A stretch of DNA of 64,000 bases from Solobacterium sp. (GCA_017469885.1 JAFUFO010000038.1:124001-188000); one strand, 5' to 3'; positions 41,861 through 52,691 are shown, counted from the stretch's first letter. The notes: generated by a model from the sequence alone, not told the origin. Numbers and translations are program-made.

Positions 41861-42679
41861 TCAGACATTCCCCACAAATACATGGCGCAGCGACTGTTCT
41901 GCCGTCTCTTTCAGATCGTACAGTGTATTCCGCGGCGTTGCGGGTATATTATACCGGAAGCGCGGAAAGTACCGCGTCAGATGAAGCGGAATCTCCGGAT
42001 TCAGAGACGCCAGCCACTCCGACTCCTGTTTCACCCATTCATGCGAATCATTTTTCCCCGGAATGATCAATGAGGTGATCTCGACATGACATTTATCGTG
42101 CATATATGCGATCGTATGCTTTACGGATTCATAACTTCCGCCAAGTTCCCGGTAGAATTCCGCATCTCCTTTCAGGTCAATGTTCATCGCATCCACATAC
42201 GGGGCCAGCTTCTCAAGAACCCACGGTTCCGCGCAGCCGTTTGATACCAGGACCACCTGTTTTCCGGCCGGTTTCACCAGCGCTGCGACATCCCGGATAT
42301 ATTCCCATTCAATCAGCGGTTCGTTGTAGGTAAAGGCAATTCCGACACTGTCTTCTGTTTTCAGAATCAGATCCGCCAGCTGTTCCGCATTCCATTCCTC
42401 AAAGCCGGAGGTCTGTTCATCCGCCATTGAAATCTGCCAGTTCTGACAGAACGGACAGGAATGATTACAGCCATAGGAGCCGGCCGACAGAATCCATGAG
42501 CCGGGATGAAACATCGCCAGCGGTTTCTTTTCAATCGGGTCCAGCGCAAGACTCGTGATCCGTCCGTAAGTGGCACATATATTCTCACCGTTGCGGTTCA
42601 TGCGGGCACGGCAGCGTCCATGCATGCCTTCCTTCAGCACGCAGTGATGAAAACAGATTTCACAGCGAAGTTCATTCAT
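41861..42679 (-). CDS. amrS: AmmeMemoRadiSam system radical SAM protein
   Basis: 272 residues. The radical SAM motif is CNHSCPFC near 80; an N-terminal CEICFHHC plus a later Cys is typical of the PflA-like AmrS group. Further blocks are FTYNEPLIEW and NIDLKGDAEFY. The ATG at 42679 lies inside the end of the upstream fused gene (8-nt overlap); the frame itself is open 50 codons further but without a start signal. The system is widely conserved and its chemistry unresolved to my knowledge. Confidence 0.92.
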   Translation of the reverse strand: MNELRCEICFHHCVLKEGMHGRCRARMNRNGENICATYGRITSLALDPIEKKPLAMFHPGSWILSAGSYGCNHSCPFCQNWQISMADEQTSGFEEWNAEQLADLILKTEDSVGIAFTYNEPLIEWEYIRDVAALVKPAGKQVVLVSNGCAEPWVLEKLAPYVDAMNIDLKGDAEFYRELGGSYESVKHTIAYMHDKCHVEITSLIIPGKNDSHEWVKQESEWLASLNPEIPLHLTRYFPRFRYNIPATPRNTLYDLKETAEQSLRHVFVGNV

Positions 42680-44057
42680 GACGCACGACCTCAAAGCGTT
42701 CCAGCTGATAGTCATCATATTCACTGATCCCGCCCTTGGAGCGGGCAATGGAGATCTGTTCTTCCACGGTATCCACTCCGTCAAGATTGGGCAGTAACAG
42801 TCCCCTGCGGCCATCCTCCGTGGAGACAATCACACCATACCGCGTTACGTCGAGCTGGTGTGCTCCGTCAATCGGTTCCGGTTCATTCAGCACATCAACC
42901 GACACTTCGAGATACGGAAGCTCTTCTGCGGTGACCGGTTCAAACCGGGGATCTCTTGAACATGCGGAGATCCCGTTTTCAATAATTTCCTTCGCAATAC
43001 AGGAACGCACCGGTCCGATTGTACCGATACAGCCGCGCAGGGAACCCAGCTTATGAATGGAGACAAATACGCCAGCGCGCTGTGTGCGCATCTCTTCCGG
43101 CAGATCCTCCGGCAGCGCAGGCCGTTTTCTGTGCAGGACCCATTCCTGTATGGTCTGTACCGCCAGTTTTACATACGCATCTGCGGCCTCTGTTTTTGCG
43201 CGGCACTCCGCTTTCATTTCTGATTCATAGATATCCAGGAAATGCCGGGATTCATCCGTTCCGCCAATGTCATAAATCACAAATCCATATCCGACGCCGA
43301 AGGTCGCCTCGTGGCTTAAGGTGCGTGCGTGAACCGCAAGTCCGTCCAGAGCGCCGGCCATGATGGTGAAGGAACGATGTCCGCACTCCTGTGCCTTATC
43401 CAGAAAGGCGTCCGGGTACCGCATCAGATTACCGAACGACGCCGATGACATATCCTGCATCAGACGCGCATCATATTCCGGTCCTTCCGGTTTGAATCCA
43501 TATGGACCGTCCTCCTTTTCACAATGCGAAAGATCTCCGCTTGCGACCAGCAGGATCCGCCGGTCTGTTTCCTGTGCCGCTTTCTGAATCATCATGCCGA
43601 AGCGGTAATGCATGGAAAGCGGATATCCGCTTAGCCCGATCCGAACCAGCTTATAATCCGTGTACTTCCGGTTAATGAAGTACAGCGGCACCATGGTTCC
43701 CTGATCGAGTTCCGGATCCCGGTCATAATCGGTTCCTGCCGGAATATTATCTGCTTTGCACAGCGCTTCAAGACGCCTTACAAATTCCTCATCATAATCG
43801 ACATGAAAGGACACCTTCTTTGCCCGATAGCGGCTGAAATCACCGTATGCCTCTGCACCGCGTGAAATATTGAACCAGTCCCGATACATGAGTGCGTGCG
43901 GTGTGGTCAATACAATGGTGTCCGGTTTCTGCCGGGCAATATAGTCTGCGACAGCGTCAAAACTGTCCAGTGTGGTCTGAATCTTCGCTTCTTCTCCCCT
44001 GCCGATCTCGTGAACCGCAATCGGCGGATGGGGAACCATGACTGCGCCAATGATCAT
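42672..44057 (-). CDS. AmmeMemoRadiSam proteins B and A, fused
   Basis: 461 residues joining two components. About 1-270 is a MEMO/LigB-type extradiol-dioxygenase fold (MVPHPPIAVHEIGRG, TTPHA, ASGDLSHC, GHRSFTIMAGALDG). About 285-461 is an AMMECR1 domain (GVFVSIHKLGSLRGCIGTIGP, DPRFEPVTAEEL, GLLLPNLDGVDTVEEQI). In many genomes these are separate genes or this same fusion. The ATG at 44057 has AGGAG 8 nt upstream. With amrS it forms the complete three-part set. Confidence 0.92.
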   Translation of the reverse strand: MIIGAVMVPHPPIAVHEIGRGEEAKIQTTLDSFDAVADYIARQKPDTIVLTTPHALMYRDWFNISRGAEAYGDFSRYRAKKVSFHVDYDEEFVRRLEALCKADNIPAGTDYDRDPELDQGTMVPLYFINRKYTDYKLVRIGLSGYPLSMHYRFGMMIQKAAQETDRRILLVASGDLSHCEKEDGPYGFKPEGPEYDARLMQDMSSASFGNLMRYPDAFLDKAQECGHRSFTIMAGALDGLAVHARTLSHEATFGVGYGFVIYDIGGTDESRHFLDIYESEMKAECRAKTEAADAYVKLAVQTIQEWVLHRKRPALPEDLPEEMRTQRAGVFVSIHKLGSLRGCIGTIGPVRSCIAKEIIENGISACSRDPRFEPVTAEELPYLEVSVDVLNEPEPIDGAHQLDVTRYGVIVSTEDGRRGLLLPNLDGVDTVEEQISIARSKGGISEYDDYQLERFEVVRHE

Positions 44058-44149
44058 ATCGAGTTCTCCTCTTCCGTTCGAATCGGATGTATCTGTTTTC
44101 ATTCTAATCCGTACAGATGCGTTTCAGACAGCAGTTCCTGTTCTGACAG

Positions 44150-44179
44150 AAAAAAATGATCCGGGAAATCCGGATCATT
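44150..44179 (-). terminator. Terminator of the ACT-DUF711 operon
   Basis: AATGATCCGG-attt-CCCGGATCATT followed by TTTTTC on the minus strand. Confidence 0.9.
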
Positions 44180-44187
44180 GTCAGAAT

Positions 44188-45543
44188 TCAGTTTTTCAGG
44201 CTGTGAATCGGAGACGGAATCCGTCCGCCGCGCTTTACCATGACTTCCGGGCTGACCGACCGCAGCGGCATGACCGGACCGTATCCAAGCAGACCGCCGA
44301 AGTTCAGCGTATCGCCTTCTTCTTTTCCGATTGCCGGAATCAGACGGCAGGCTGTGGTTTTGTTGTTGACCATACCGATTGCGGCTTCATCCGCGATCAG
44401 TGCGGAAATGGTTTCTGCCGTTGTATCACCCGGAATGATGATCATATCAAGACCGACCGAGCATACCGCGGTCATCGCTTCCAGTTTTTCAATGGAGAGC
44501 ACGCCCTTTTCGGCCGCCTCAATCATACCGGCATCTTCGGAGACCGGAATGAATGCGCCGGACAGTCCGCCGACCGAAGAGCTCGCCATGACGCCGCCCT
44601 TTTTTACTGCATCGTTCAGCATCGCAAGGCATGCGGTAGTTCCCGGACCGCCGCAGGTTTCAAGACCGATTTCTTCCAGGATACGCGCCACCGAGTCACC
44701 GACGGCCGGTGTCGGCGCAAGCGAGAGATCCACTATACCGAACGGCACGCCCAGGCGCTCCGCCGCAATCGATCCGACCAGTTGTCCCATCCGGGTAATC
44801 TTGAATGCGGTCTTCTTGATCACTTCCGCAATCTCATTCATCGTCTTGTCCGGTCCGGCTTCCTTCACCGCTTCGCGGACAACACCCGGTCCGGATACAC
44901 CGACATGAATGACGATATCCGGTTCCGTAATGCCGTGGAACGCGCCGGCCATGAACGGGTTGTCTTCGACGGCATTGCAGAAGACGACCAGTTTGGACGC
45001 ACCGAAACAGTTGTTGTCTTTGGTCAGCTCTGCGCATTCACGCACAACCTTGCCCATCAGCTGTACCGCATCCATATTGATGCCGGCTTTTGTGGAGCCG
45101 ACATTGACGCTCGAACAGACGATATCCGTGCAGGCAAGTGCTTCGGGAATCGAGCGGATCAGTGCTTCATCACCTGCCGTCATGCCCTTCTGCACAAGTG
45201 CGGAATAGCCGCCGATGAAATTGACGCCGACTTCCTTGGCTGCCTTATCCAGCGTCTTAGCATATTTTACGGGATCACCGCCGCTGACACTTACAAGCAG
45301 GGAAATCGGGGTTACGGAAATACGCTCGTTGATAATCGGAATGCCGTACTCCATGGAGATATCCTTTGCGGTCTGCACAAGATCCTTTGCGGCGGTGGTA
45401 ATCTTCCGGTAGATCTTTTCGCAGGCAACATCGATATCACTGTCACAGCAGTCGAGCAGTGAAATGCCCATGGTGATGGTACGGATGTCCAGGCATTCCT
45501 CTTCGATCATCCGTACGGTTTCAAGAATATAATCGCTTCTCAT
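44188..45543 (-). CDS. UPF0210/DUF711 family protein
   Basis: 451 residues of the DUF711 (PFL-like) family, which is related in fold to pyruvate formate-lyase but lacks a recognised glycyl-radical site. Conserved blocks include IETVRMI-like N-terminus, [29 protein letters not shown] and [11 protein letters not shown]. Function unknown. Always seen beside a small ACT protein, as here (14-nt gap); a GGGAGAAG site precedes the ATG. Confidence 0.93.
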   Translation of the reverse strand: MRSDYILETVRMIEEECLDIRTITMGISLLDCCDSDIDVACEKIYRKITTAAKDLVQTAKDISMEYGIPIINERISVTPISLLVSVSGGDPVKYAKTLDKAAKEVGVNFIGGYSALVQKGMTAGDEALIRSIPEALACTDIVCSSVNVGSTKAGINMDAVQLMGKVVRECAELTKDNNCFGASKLVVFCNAVEDNPFMAGAFHGITEPDIVIHVGVSGPGVVREAVKEAGPDKTMNEIAEVIKKTAFKITRMGQLVGSIAAERLGVPFGIVDLSLAPTPAVGDSVARILEEIGLETCGGPGTTACLAMLNDAVKKGGVMASSSVGGLSGAFIPVSEDAGMIEAAEKGVLSIEKLEAMTAVCSVGLDMIIIPGDTTAETISALIADEAAIGMVNNKTTACRLIPAIGKEEGDTLNFGGLLGYGPVMPLRSVSPEVMVKRGGRIPSPIHSLKN

Positions 45544-45557
45544 GCGCTTCTCCCGGC

Positions 45558-45827
45558 TCAGATCCGATGCATGGCATTGAAGATATCTTCATGCATGACA
45601 TGAATCTTCAGGCCCTGTGCTTCACCGAGTGATTCGAGATCCGTCACAAAGGAATGGTATTCCTCCGGATCCTCCGGAATGGTCACGATCATGATCATGG
45701 TGAAGATGTCTTCCAGAACCTTCTGGGTAACGTCTTCGATGTTGATATTCCGATTTGCGCATTCATTCGCAGTAAATGCGAGAATGCCCGGCCGGTCCTT
45801 GCCGACGACTGAAATGACTGCTCTCAT
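45558..45827 (-). CDS. UPF0237 ACT domain protein
   Basis: 89 residues, one ACT domain ([20 protein letters not shown]). Likely the ligand-sensing partner of the DUF711 protein encoded next. The ligand is unknown. GAGGAA precedes the ATG. Confidence 0.94.
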   Translation of the reverse strand: MRAVISVVGKDRPGILAFTANECANRNINIEDVTQKVLEDIFTMIMIVTIPEDPEEYHSFVTDLESLGEAQGLKIHVMHEDIFNAMHRI

Positions 45828-45857
45828 AGTTCCTCCGATGTGTATGTATATGGCTTA

Positions 45858-47099
45858 TCAGGAAGCTGTGCTCTGATTGGCTTCACCGGCAAGATCATCC
45901 AGTGAAAGTCCGCAGTAGTACAGTTCCATCGCAAAGTATTTCCTTACAGCTTCGATCTGCTCTGCCGTACTGTCTTCACAGGAAGGTGTACGGGTTCCCT
46001 TGCGGAAATCGATCGAGCAGCTGTCTTCGAATCCTCCCTGATCGCCCTTCCAGTTATAGACATAATGACTGGTCCGGTTGGAGTAGGTAAACAGGCTGTG
46101 TTCAAAGTCCACGCGATAGGACTCGGTCTCATTGAACTCCGCAAGATAGGTTCCGTCATCCTGAAGCTCATAACCCAGGCGGTTTACAAGCCGTTTCCGG
46201 AACGTTGCCTCAGCGGTGTCCTCCGGATCGTCGCTAGTGATATCCGCATCGCTGATCGCATCTGTATCAATGTCCTGATAGTTCACAAAGGTCTCAAAGA
46301 CCTGTTTCTGTTCAGGAGATATCGAAACATCTGTTTCTCCGACATTCAGATACCCAAGGCTGGTCGTCGCATTGATGGAAACCGGACTGCCGTTGGATGT
46401 TACCGAACACTGAAACGCCGTTTCTTCACCGGTAAGGCGTCCGGATTCATCGAACGTCTGGGTGATGATACCGGTCTGCACATCATAATTTCCGTATGCA
46501 TTCAGCCCGTAGATATCATACCGTCCGCTGAACAGTGCCTTTGCGGATTCCGGCTTCAGGGTCAGGGTGTATACCGTGTCCGTTCCCTGTGTTCTGGATT
46601 CAACCGACGCAAGATCACTCTCCTTCGGTTCATACGGTTCCAGCTTTACAAGCATGACATCACGCACCGCATTCCGATCCATGTCCTCGTAATAGTCTAC
46701 CGTGTTGTAGGTCATATACAGACGGCTGCCGTTATACCAGCCTTCGATATCTGCCTGAATCCCGTCGGAGTAGATGTGCTGGGTAAGATGAATGCAGTCA
46801 TCATCCTCCGCAATGACACCGTCGAGATCATAGGTGCCAAGGGAACCGTCCTCATAGCGCATCTTATAGGTACGCTGCACGCCGGCAGTATAGTTGTCCG
46901 CAGGACCCGCATGTTCCATCAGCGCATGGTAGGACGCATATGCATCGCTTATCCCGGGATCTTCCGTCTGAACCGGTTCTGTATCCGGAACGGCAGGTTC
47001 CGCCGCCGGGGCAGGTGTCTTAGTGCATCCTGCAGTAAGTATCAGCGCGGTCAGAAGCACCGCTGTTCTGTTTCTTTGCATAGGCATATTGTACATCAT
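45858..47099 (-). CDS. Lipoprotein, unknown function
   Basis: About 413 residues. A signal peptide ends in a lipobox, LLTALILTAGC, followed by a Pro/Glu/Thr-rich linker and a beta-rich acidic domain with many Tyr, Asp and Thr residues. No family recognised. Four in-frame ATGs (47099, 47096, 47087, 47081) lie close together without a clear ribosome site; 47081 would give the most typical signal peptide. It begins 4 nt after the Nif3-like gene and is probably coupled to it. Confidence 0.8.
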   Translation of the reverse strand: MMYNMPMQRNRTAVLLTALILTAGCTKTPAPAAEPAVPDTEPVQTEDPGISDAYASYHALMEHAGPADNYTAGVQRTYKMRYEDGSLGTYDLDGVIAEDDDCIHLTQHIYSDGIQADIEGWYNGSRLYMTYNTVDYYEDMDRNAVRDVMLVKLEPYEPKESDLASVESRTQGTDTVYTLTLKPESAKALFSGRYDIYGLNAYGNYDVQTGIITQTFDESGRLTGEETAFQCSVTSNGSPVSINATTSLGYLNVGETDVSISPEQKQVFETFVNYQDIDTDAISDADITSDDPEDTAEATFRKRLVNRLGYELQDDGTYLAEFNETESYRVDFEHSLFTYSNRTSHYVYNWKGDQGGFEDSCSIDFRKGTRTPSCEDSTAEQIEAVRKYFAMELYYCGLSLDDLAGEANQSTAS

Positions 47100-47103
47100 T
47101 AAC

Positions 47104-48027
47104 TCATTCTGCTTTCCGCAGAATATAGCTGTAGTTATCACCGGACTGCACAAAGGAACACGGAACGGCATCCCCGATCGCTTTGGAAAGCCAGTTCACC
47201 ATATACCGCATGCCCGGTTCTTCCAGATTAAAGTGTCCGACACCGATAATGACAGGTCCGGTTCCTGTCATGGCAGAATCCCTCACATATTCCGTAAGCG
47301 TATAATCAATCAGCTCCATACTAAGAAAACAGTCGGTTTTCCCCTCATCCGCCATGGTGATCATCGGATTGGCATCCCCGAAGATATGAAACGGAACACT
47401 GATCCTTGAAACAACGCGGTCCGGATCACCGATAATCTTTGCGCCGTTAAGGTTCAGACATGCGGTAAGATGTTCCGCAAGATCCGAAGCCTTCATCGGC
47501 GGAATCACATAGGCAAGCGGTGCCCGTTTTCCTTCCGCCGCAAAGCCATCCCAGCCATGCGCAGATTCCAGCAGTGCAGAACTGTCCCAGTCGATATATC
47601 CGGTCCAGCCAAGCGCATCCGCAAGCCCAAGGAAGATGCCGTCCGCATAGCTTCCGTCGTCCAACGGAATTCCGGAGTGAATGTAATCATGGTCTCGCCA
47701 GACGGTGATGCCGTACTGATCCAGCAGTGCGGTCTTTGCGGAGAATGTACGGTTCCGCTGGATCCGCAGCCATTCTGTATGATCTCCATGATTCCAGAAC
47801 AGTGCCTCATGACAGATGATCAGGTTTGCGCCGCGCCGACCTGCTTCCCGGATCACATCCATATTTGCCCAGCAGGTCGTCACAATTCCGGTGCATTCCC
47901 GCTCCGCATCCCCGTAAAGAATCCGGTCTCTGCTTAAACGGTCATCAATCTTTGCAGAACCGGTTTCCCCCGGTACATATCCGTAGTGATAGTCTTTGAT
48001 TTTCTGAATAATGTCCCTGATTTTCAT
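47104..48027 (-). CDS. Nif3-like dinuclear metal-centre protein
   Basis: 307 residues of the NIF3/DUF34 family. The metal-binding His motif is in IICHEALFWNHGDH, and the C-terminal GVGHFNLEEPGMRYM supplies the second His and Glu. Members form toroidal hexamers with two metals; the activity is unsettled. AGGAAAAT precedes the ATG. Confidence 0.82.
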   Translation of the reverse strand: MKIRDIIQKIKDYHYGYVPGETGSAKIDDRLSRDRILYGDAERECTGIVTTCWANMDVIREAGRRGANLIICHEALFWNHGDHTEWLRIQRNRTFSAKTALLDQYGITVWRDHDYIHSGIPLDDGSYADGIFLGLADALGWTGYIDWDSSALLESAHGWDGFAAEGKRAPLAYVIPPMKASDLAEHLTACLNLNGAKIIGDPDRVVSRISVPFHIFGDANPMITMADEGKTDCFLSMELIDYTLTEYVRDSAMTGTGPVIIGVGHFNLEEPGMRYMVNWLSKAIGDAVPCSFVQSGDNYSYILRKAE

Positions 48028-48312
48028 ATATTTTCCTGTTTTCTGTGCTCACAATACCCAATTTTGCGCATCCCCGCAAGAAAAAAGAGAGGTCACGGGC
48101 ATCAGGAACCCGCAGCCTCATCATGCACGGTGCCGGATCTGTAGAGGAGTAACCCGGCATAAACAGGTTTTTGAAGAGGATGGCGTTACACCGAAAAGTG
48201 TACTTATCTGAACACTCCTGCATTCATAAAAAAAGAAGATTCCGCTTAATAATAAGCATTATCTTCTGTGTTTTTCATATTGTCTTACCCTTGAATGTAA
48301 GGTACTTTAGCG
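48028..48312. other. Intergenic stretch with inverted repeats, no gene
   Basis: It holds a GC-rich segment (48066-48165) able to form CGGG/CCCG and TGCCGG/CCGGCA hairpins, and an AGAAGAT/ATCTTCT hairpin flanked by A and T runs (about 48229-48277). A GTGTACTT element here partly matches GTACACTT near the recombinase 3' end. No reading frame is convincing. Confidence 0.5.
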
Positions 48313-49023
<711 letters not shown>

Positions 49024-49029
49024 TTATAA

Positions 49030-49043
49030 TACGATTTATCGTA
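49030..49043. repeat. Palindrome upstream of the recombinase
   Basis: TACGAT-tt-ATCGTA, a perfect 6-bp inverted repeat in AT-rich DNA next to a TATAAT-like box. A possible recombination or operator site for the recombinase. Confidence 0.45.
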
Positions 49044-49055
49044 CTTAAGGCTATA

Positions 49056-49081
49056 AGAAAAGCGGTCAATGACCGCTTTCA
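49056..49081 (-). terminator. Terminator of the double-glycine peptide gene
   Basis: AAAGCGGTCA and TGACCGCTTT form a tight hairpin followed by TCTT on the minus strand. Confidence 0.78.
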
Positions 49082-49103
49082 TACACAATGGGTGTTCAGC
49101 TGA

Positions 49104-49307
49104 TCAGAGGATGGTGCCCGGCGAACCGCCTAAGATATCCTCGTTTCCGCCTTCCTTGTTTTTACCGGCAACGGAGGCGTTGATTCCGATTGAAACCAGC
49201 GTTGCCTTTCCGTCAAGGACAATCTGTTTTGTCACAACACTTCCGCCGGAAATGGTGTTGAGTTCTTCATCCGAAAGTGCAACCTTTACAGCTACTTCTT
49301 TTTCCAT
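49104..49307 (-). CDS. Double-glycine leader peptide, bacteriocin-like precursor
   Basis: 67 residues. The first 22 end in LSDEELNTISGG, the classic leader cut by C39-peptidase ABC transporters of class II bacteriocins and peptide pheromones. The 45-residue core is small, Gly/Val/Ile/Asn-rich and lacks Cys. GAGGAG precedes the ATG, a TATAAT lies about 55 nt upstream, and a terminator follows. No transporter, immunity or modification gene is in the window. Confidence 0.8.
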   Translation of the reverse strand: MEKEVAVKVALSDEELNTISGGSVVTKQIVLDGKATLVSIGINASVAGKNKEGGNEDILGGSPGTIL

Positions 49308-49386
49308 GGTTATTCTCCTCTTCGAGCCCTCCGGCTCCTGTTACATTTTATTATACGTTCCGAACGCCGATACTCCACTGTTTTCA

Positions 49387-49422
49387 CAAAAAAACCGCAG
49401 TGCTTCAACTGCGGTTTTGTGA
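49387..49422 (-). terminator. Terminator of the ribosomal protein super-operon
   Basis: AAAACCGCAGT-tgaagc-ACTGCGGTTTT followed by TTTG on the minus strand, just past rplQ. Confidence 0.93.
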
Positions 49423-49433
49423 TGATTTACTGC

Positions 49434-49796
49434 TTATACAAGCTCGATGGTAGCCATCGGAGCAGCGTCGCCGCGGCGAACACCTGTCTTTGTGACACGT
49501 GTATATCCGCCGTTGCGGTCCGCATACTTCGGCGCAACTTCATCAAACAGCTTCTGCAGAACAGTCTGGCGTGTCTTCTCATCTGCGTATACATCGCGGA
49601 TGAAGGAAGCTGCCTGTCTGCGGGCAGCGAGATCGCCCTTCTTGCCGAGCGTAATCAGCTCGTCAACTACAGAACGCATATCCATCGCCTTTGCGTAGGT
49701 TGTCTCAACCTTTCCGTGCATGATGACGGAAGTGGCGAGGTTTCTCAGCATTGCCTTGCGGTGATCCGCAGTTCTGCCGAATTTACGATTCCACAT
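49434..49796 (-). CDS. rplQ: 50S ribosomal protein L17
   Basis: 120 residues, normal length, with [19 protein letters not shown] at the N-terminus. Last gene of the alpha segment, directly before the terminator, after rpoA. Confidence 0.98.
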   Translation of the reverse strand: MWNRKFGRTADHRKAMLRNLATSVIMHGKVETTYAKAMDMRSVVDELITLGKKGDLAARRQAASFIRDVYADEKTRQTVLQKLFDEVAPKYADRNGGYTRVTKTGVRRGDAAPMATIELV

Positions 49797-49813
49797 GTTT
49801 GTCTTCCTCCCAA

Positions 49814-50767
49814 TTAGTCGAAGGACCGGAAGCTCAGATCGAGTTCAGTGAGCTTGTCCTTTACCTCTTTCAGTGATTTCTTTCCGAGGTTACGGACTTT
49901 CATCATCTCATCCTCGGTTTTTTGTGTGAGCTCTTCCACAGTCTGGATGCCGGCGCGCTTCAGGCAGTTGTAGGAACGGACAGAGAGATCGAGATCTTCG
50001 ATCATCAGCTGCTGTCCCTTGCTGGAAACTTCCGTGCTTCCTTCATTAATGACATTTTCCATGGAGAGAACATCTTCATTGATACCGGCAATGATATCGA
50101 GATGATCAATCAGGATCTTCGCCGCAGTCGCAAGAGCTTTCTGCGGGTTGACGGAACCGTCTGTCCAGATTTCCATCGTCAGTTCATCATATTTGGTATC
50201 CTGTCCGACACGGGTCGGCTCCGATGCATACGCAACACGGGTAACCGGAGTATAGATCGAATCAGTGAAGACTGTTCCGATACCATGGGATCCCCGGCTG
50301 TGCTTGTTCTGATCAGCACCGACATAACCGCGGCCGTTGTTCGCCTTGAGTTCCATCTCCAGAACGGCACCCTTTTCCAGATGCGCAATCTCGAGATCTT
50401 TGTTCAGCACTTCTACCTGAGCCGGGCAGATAATATCACCGGCAGTAACAGTGCACGGACCTTTCGCAGAAATCTGCAGGGTATATACCTCGTCGTCTTC
50501 AATCTTCATGATCAGCTGCTTGAGCTGCAGGATGATCATGGATACATCTTCACGAACCCCCGGAATGGTGGTGAACTCGTGATAGACACCATCTACCTTG
50601 ATGGCGAAGATCGCGGCTCCCGGCAGGGAGGACAGCAGGACTCTGCGCAGTGCATTCCCGATTGTAGTTCCATATCCTCTCTCAAGCGGAGACAGGATAA
50701 ACTTTCCATAGTTCTCTGATTCTACGTATTCAGCGACTTCAAACTCGGCGCGTTCAAATTTCTGCAT
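49814..50767 (-). CDS. rpoA: RNA polymerase alpha subunit
   Basis: 317 residues. N-terminal dimerisation domain ([28 protein letters not shown]) and the C-terminal domain ([34 protein letters not shown]) that contacts UP elements and activators. Standard length and place between rpsK and rplQ. Confidence 0.99.
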   Translation of the reverse strand: MQKFERAEFEVAEYVESENYGKFILSPLERGYGTTIGNALRRVLLSSLPGAAIFAIKVDGVYHEFTTIPGVREDVSMIILQLKQLIMKIEDDEVYTLQISAKGPCTVTAGDIICPAQVEVLNKDLEIAHLEKGAVLEMELKANNGRGYVGADQNKHSRGSHGIGTVFTDSIYTPVTRVAYASEPTRVGQDTKYDELTMEIWTDGSVNPQKALATAAKILIDHLDIIAGINEDVLSMENVINEGSTEVSSKGQQLMIEDLDLSVRSYNCLKRAGIQTVEELTQKTEDEMMKVRNLGKKSLKEVKDKLTELDLSFRSFD

Positions 50768-50789
50768 CAGTTATCCTCCTATCGTGCAA

Positions 50790-51194
50790 TTAACCACGCG
50801 GCCTCTTCGGCGGGCGGCATCCGTTGTGCGGAATCGGAGTAACATCATTGATTGCAGTAATTCCAAGTCCCGCTACAGCAAGTGCACGAACTGCTGCTTC
50901 ACGTCCGGGACCCGGACCCTTGACGTTTACTTCAACCGTCTGAAGTCCCTGCTGAACAGCTGCCTTGCCGGCTGCTTCAGCACACAGCTGAGCTACATAC
51001 GGAGTGCTCTTACGGCTGCCCTTGTAGCCAAGAGCACCTGCAGAACTCCAGGAAATAACATTTCCGTTTTCATCAGCGATGGAAACGATTGTGTTGTTAA
51101 ATGTGGAATGGATGTGTGCAACACCCTTCGATATATTGCGCTTGATCTTCTTTTTACGGACGGTCTTCGCAGTCTTCTTTGTATTCTTAGCCAT
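50790..51194 (-). CDS. rpsK: 30S ribosomal protein S11
   Basis: 134 residues with a Lys-rich N-terminus; [27 protein letters not shown] and the C-terminal [16 protein letters not shown] are typical. Platform protein of the 30S subunit. Confidence 0.99.
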   Translation of the reverse strand: MAKNTKKTAKTVRKKKIKRNISKGVAHIHSTFNNTIVSIADENGNVISWSSAGALGYKGSRKSTPYVAQLCAEAAGKAAVQQGLQTVEVNVKGPGPGREAAVRALAVAGLGITAINDVTPIPHNGCRPPKRPRG

Positions 51195-51211
51195 TGCTTA
51201 TTCCGACCCCC

Positions 51212-51577
51212 TTACTTCTTCTTGTTCGCGACAGTACGACGCGGTCCTTTACGTGTACGGGCATTTGTGCGGGTGCGCTGTCCTCTGACAGGCAGTCCGC
51301 GGCGGTGACGCATGCCTCTGTAGCATCCGATTTCCATCAGACGCTTGACGTTCAGTGCGCGCTCACGACGCAGGTCACCTTCGGTCTTGATAGCGTCAAT
51401 CTGCTGACGGATTGCAGTTTCCTGATCCGTTGTCAGATCCTTTGTACGGATGTCTTCACTGATCCCGCATTCCTTGAGGATCTTGGAAGCGGTCGACGGA
51501 CCGATTCCATAAATATAGGTAAGGGATATTACGATACGCTTATTGTTCGGAATATCCACACCAGCAAAACGTGCCAT
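51212..51577 (-). CDS. rpsM: 30S ribosomal protein S13
   Basis: 121 residues; [20 protein letters not shown] start and [15 protein letters not shown] motif with basic C-terminal tail. Head protein contacting the A- and P-site tRNAs. Confidence 0.99.
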   Translation of the reverse strand: MARFAGVDIPNNKRIVISLTYIYGIGPSTASKILKECGISEDIRTKDLTTDQETAIRQQIDAIKTEGDLRRERALNVKRLMEIGCYRGMRHRRGLPVRGQRTRTNARTRKGPRRTVANKKK

Positions 51578-51598
51578 ATGTGTTTTCTCTCCTCCTGA

Positions 51599-51712
51599 TT
51601 AACCCTGTCTCTGCTTGTGCTTAGGGTTTTCGCAGATGACCATTACTACACCCTTGCGCTTAATCACTCTGCACTTGTCGCAAATCGGTTTAACTGACGG
51701 TCTTACTTTCAT
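51599..51712 (-). CDS. rpmJ: 50S ribosomal protein L36
   Basis: 37 residues ([14 protein letters not shown] start). The zinc ligands C11, C14, C27 and H32 are all present, so this is the zinc-binding form. It sits between infA and rpsM. Confidence 0.98.
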   Translation of the reverse strand: MKVRPSVKPICDKCRVIKRKGVVMVICENPKHKQRQG

Positions 51713-51731
51713 GATAAGTACCTCCTTAAAT

Positions 51732-51950
51732 TCACTTGTGTCTGTAGGTAATACGCCCACGTGTTAAGTCATAGGGTGAAATTTCAACGGTGACCCGGTC
51801 TCCCGGTAAAATGCGAATGTAGTTCATACGGATTTTACCAGCAACGTGGGCACGGATCTCCATGCCATTCTGAAGCTTCACCTTAAAGTTGGCGTTAGGA
51901 AGTGTTTCTTCAACAACTCCGTCCATTTCAATGACGTCCTGTTTTCCCAT
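51732..51950 (-). CDS. infA: Translation initiation factor IF-1
   Basis: 72 residues of the S1-like OB fold: [35 protein letters not shown] and the C-terminal GRITYRHK. It precedes rpmJ, as in most Firmicutes. The map gene that often lies between adk and infA is absent; the gap is 74 nt. Confidence 0.99.
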   Translation of the reverse strand: MGKQDVIEMDGVVEETLPNANFKVKLQNGMEIRAHVAGKIRMNYIRILPGDRVTVEISPYDLTRGRITYRHK

Positions 51951-52024
51951 TCAATCTCTCTTTCTGGATTTTAATAACAGTACCCGGTGCAGGCACGACA
52001 TCCATCATACCCGCACCGAACTGT

Positions 52025-52675
52025 TTATGCAACCTTTCCTAATGCCTCTTTTACCTGCGCAAAGGTTTCTTCCGCATTTTTGGATGCATCGATGTGGCTG
52101 ACGACTCCCTTCGGCTCAAAATAGCCGATAATCGGAGCGGTCTTTGCCTCATATTCTTCCATGCGGACCTTCAGCTGTTCGACAGTGTCATCCTTGCGCT
52201 GCTGCAGCTCACCGCCGCATTCATCGCAGATGCCCTCTGTCTTACTGGGCTTGTTGCGAACATGGTAGATCGCACCGCATTTCGGGCAGATCCGTCTGCC
52301 GGTAATGCGGTCGACCAGTGTATCAAATGCTACTTCGAGCGCGAGCACCGACTCCACCGGTTTTCCGATGCGATCGGCCATCTCCTCAAATGCCTTTGCC
52401 TGTACGAGTGTACGGGGGAATCCGTCAAGCAGATACCCTTTCTGGCAGTCAGGCTCGAGAAGACGCTGTTCAACCATGGCGTTGATCAGCTCGTCCGGTA
52501 CCAGACGGCCGGTGTTCATAAACTCCTTGGCCTTCTGTCCGAGCTCTGTGTTGTTTCGAACGTTCTCTCTCAGCATATCTCCGGTCGAAATGTGCGGGAT
52601 ATCAAACTCCCTGATAATCAGATCGGACATAGTGCCCTTTCCTGCACCTGCAGGACCCATAATCAGAATGTTCAT
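52025..52675 (-). CDS. adk: Adenylate kinase
   Basis: 216 residues. P-loop GPAGAGKGT, the DGFPRT AMP-binding motif and a LID with four cysteines (CPKCG...CDECG) that bind zinc, as in Gram-positive enzymes. Co-transcribed with secY. Confidence 0.98.
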   Translation of the reverse strand: MNILIMGPAGAGKGTMSDLIIREFDIPHISTGDMLRENVRNNTELGQKAKEFMNTGRLVPDELINAMVEQRLLEPDCQKGYLLDGFPRTLVQAKAFEEMADRIGKPVESVLALEVAFDTLVDRITGRRICPKCGAIYHVRNKPSKTEGICDECGGELQQRKDDTVEQLKVRMEEYEAKTAPIIGYFEPKGVVSHIDASKNAEETFAQVKEALGKVA

Positions 52676-52691
52676 GTTTTCCTCTCTCTTT

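Noticed and set aside
48066-48165. GC-rich segment resembling parts of a small SRP RNA (CCCGCAA, UCAGG, GCAGCC and GUGCCGG blocks in order)
   Set aside because: The conserved domain IV loop (AGGUCCGGAAGGAAGCA) is absent; only fragments match. Chance similarity is more likely. A covariance search would settle it.
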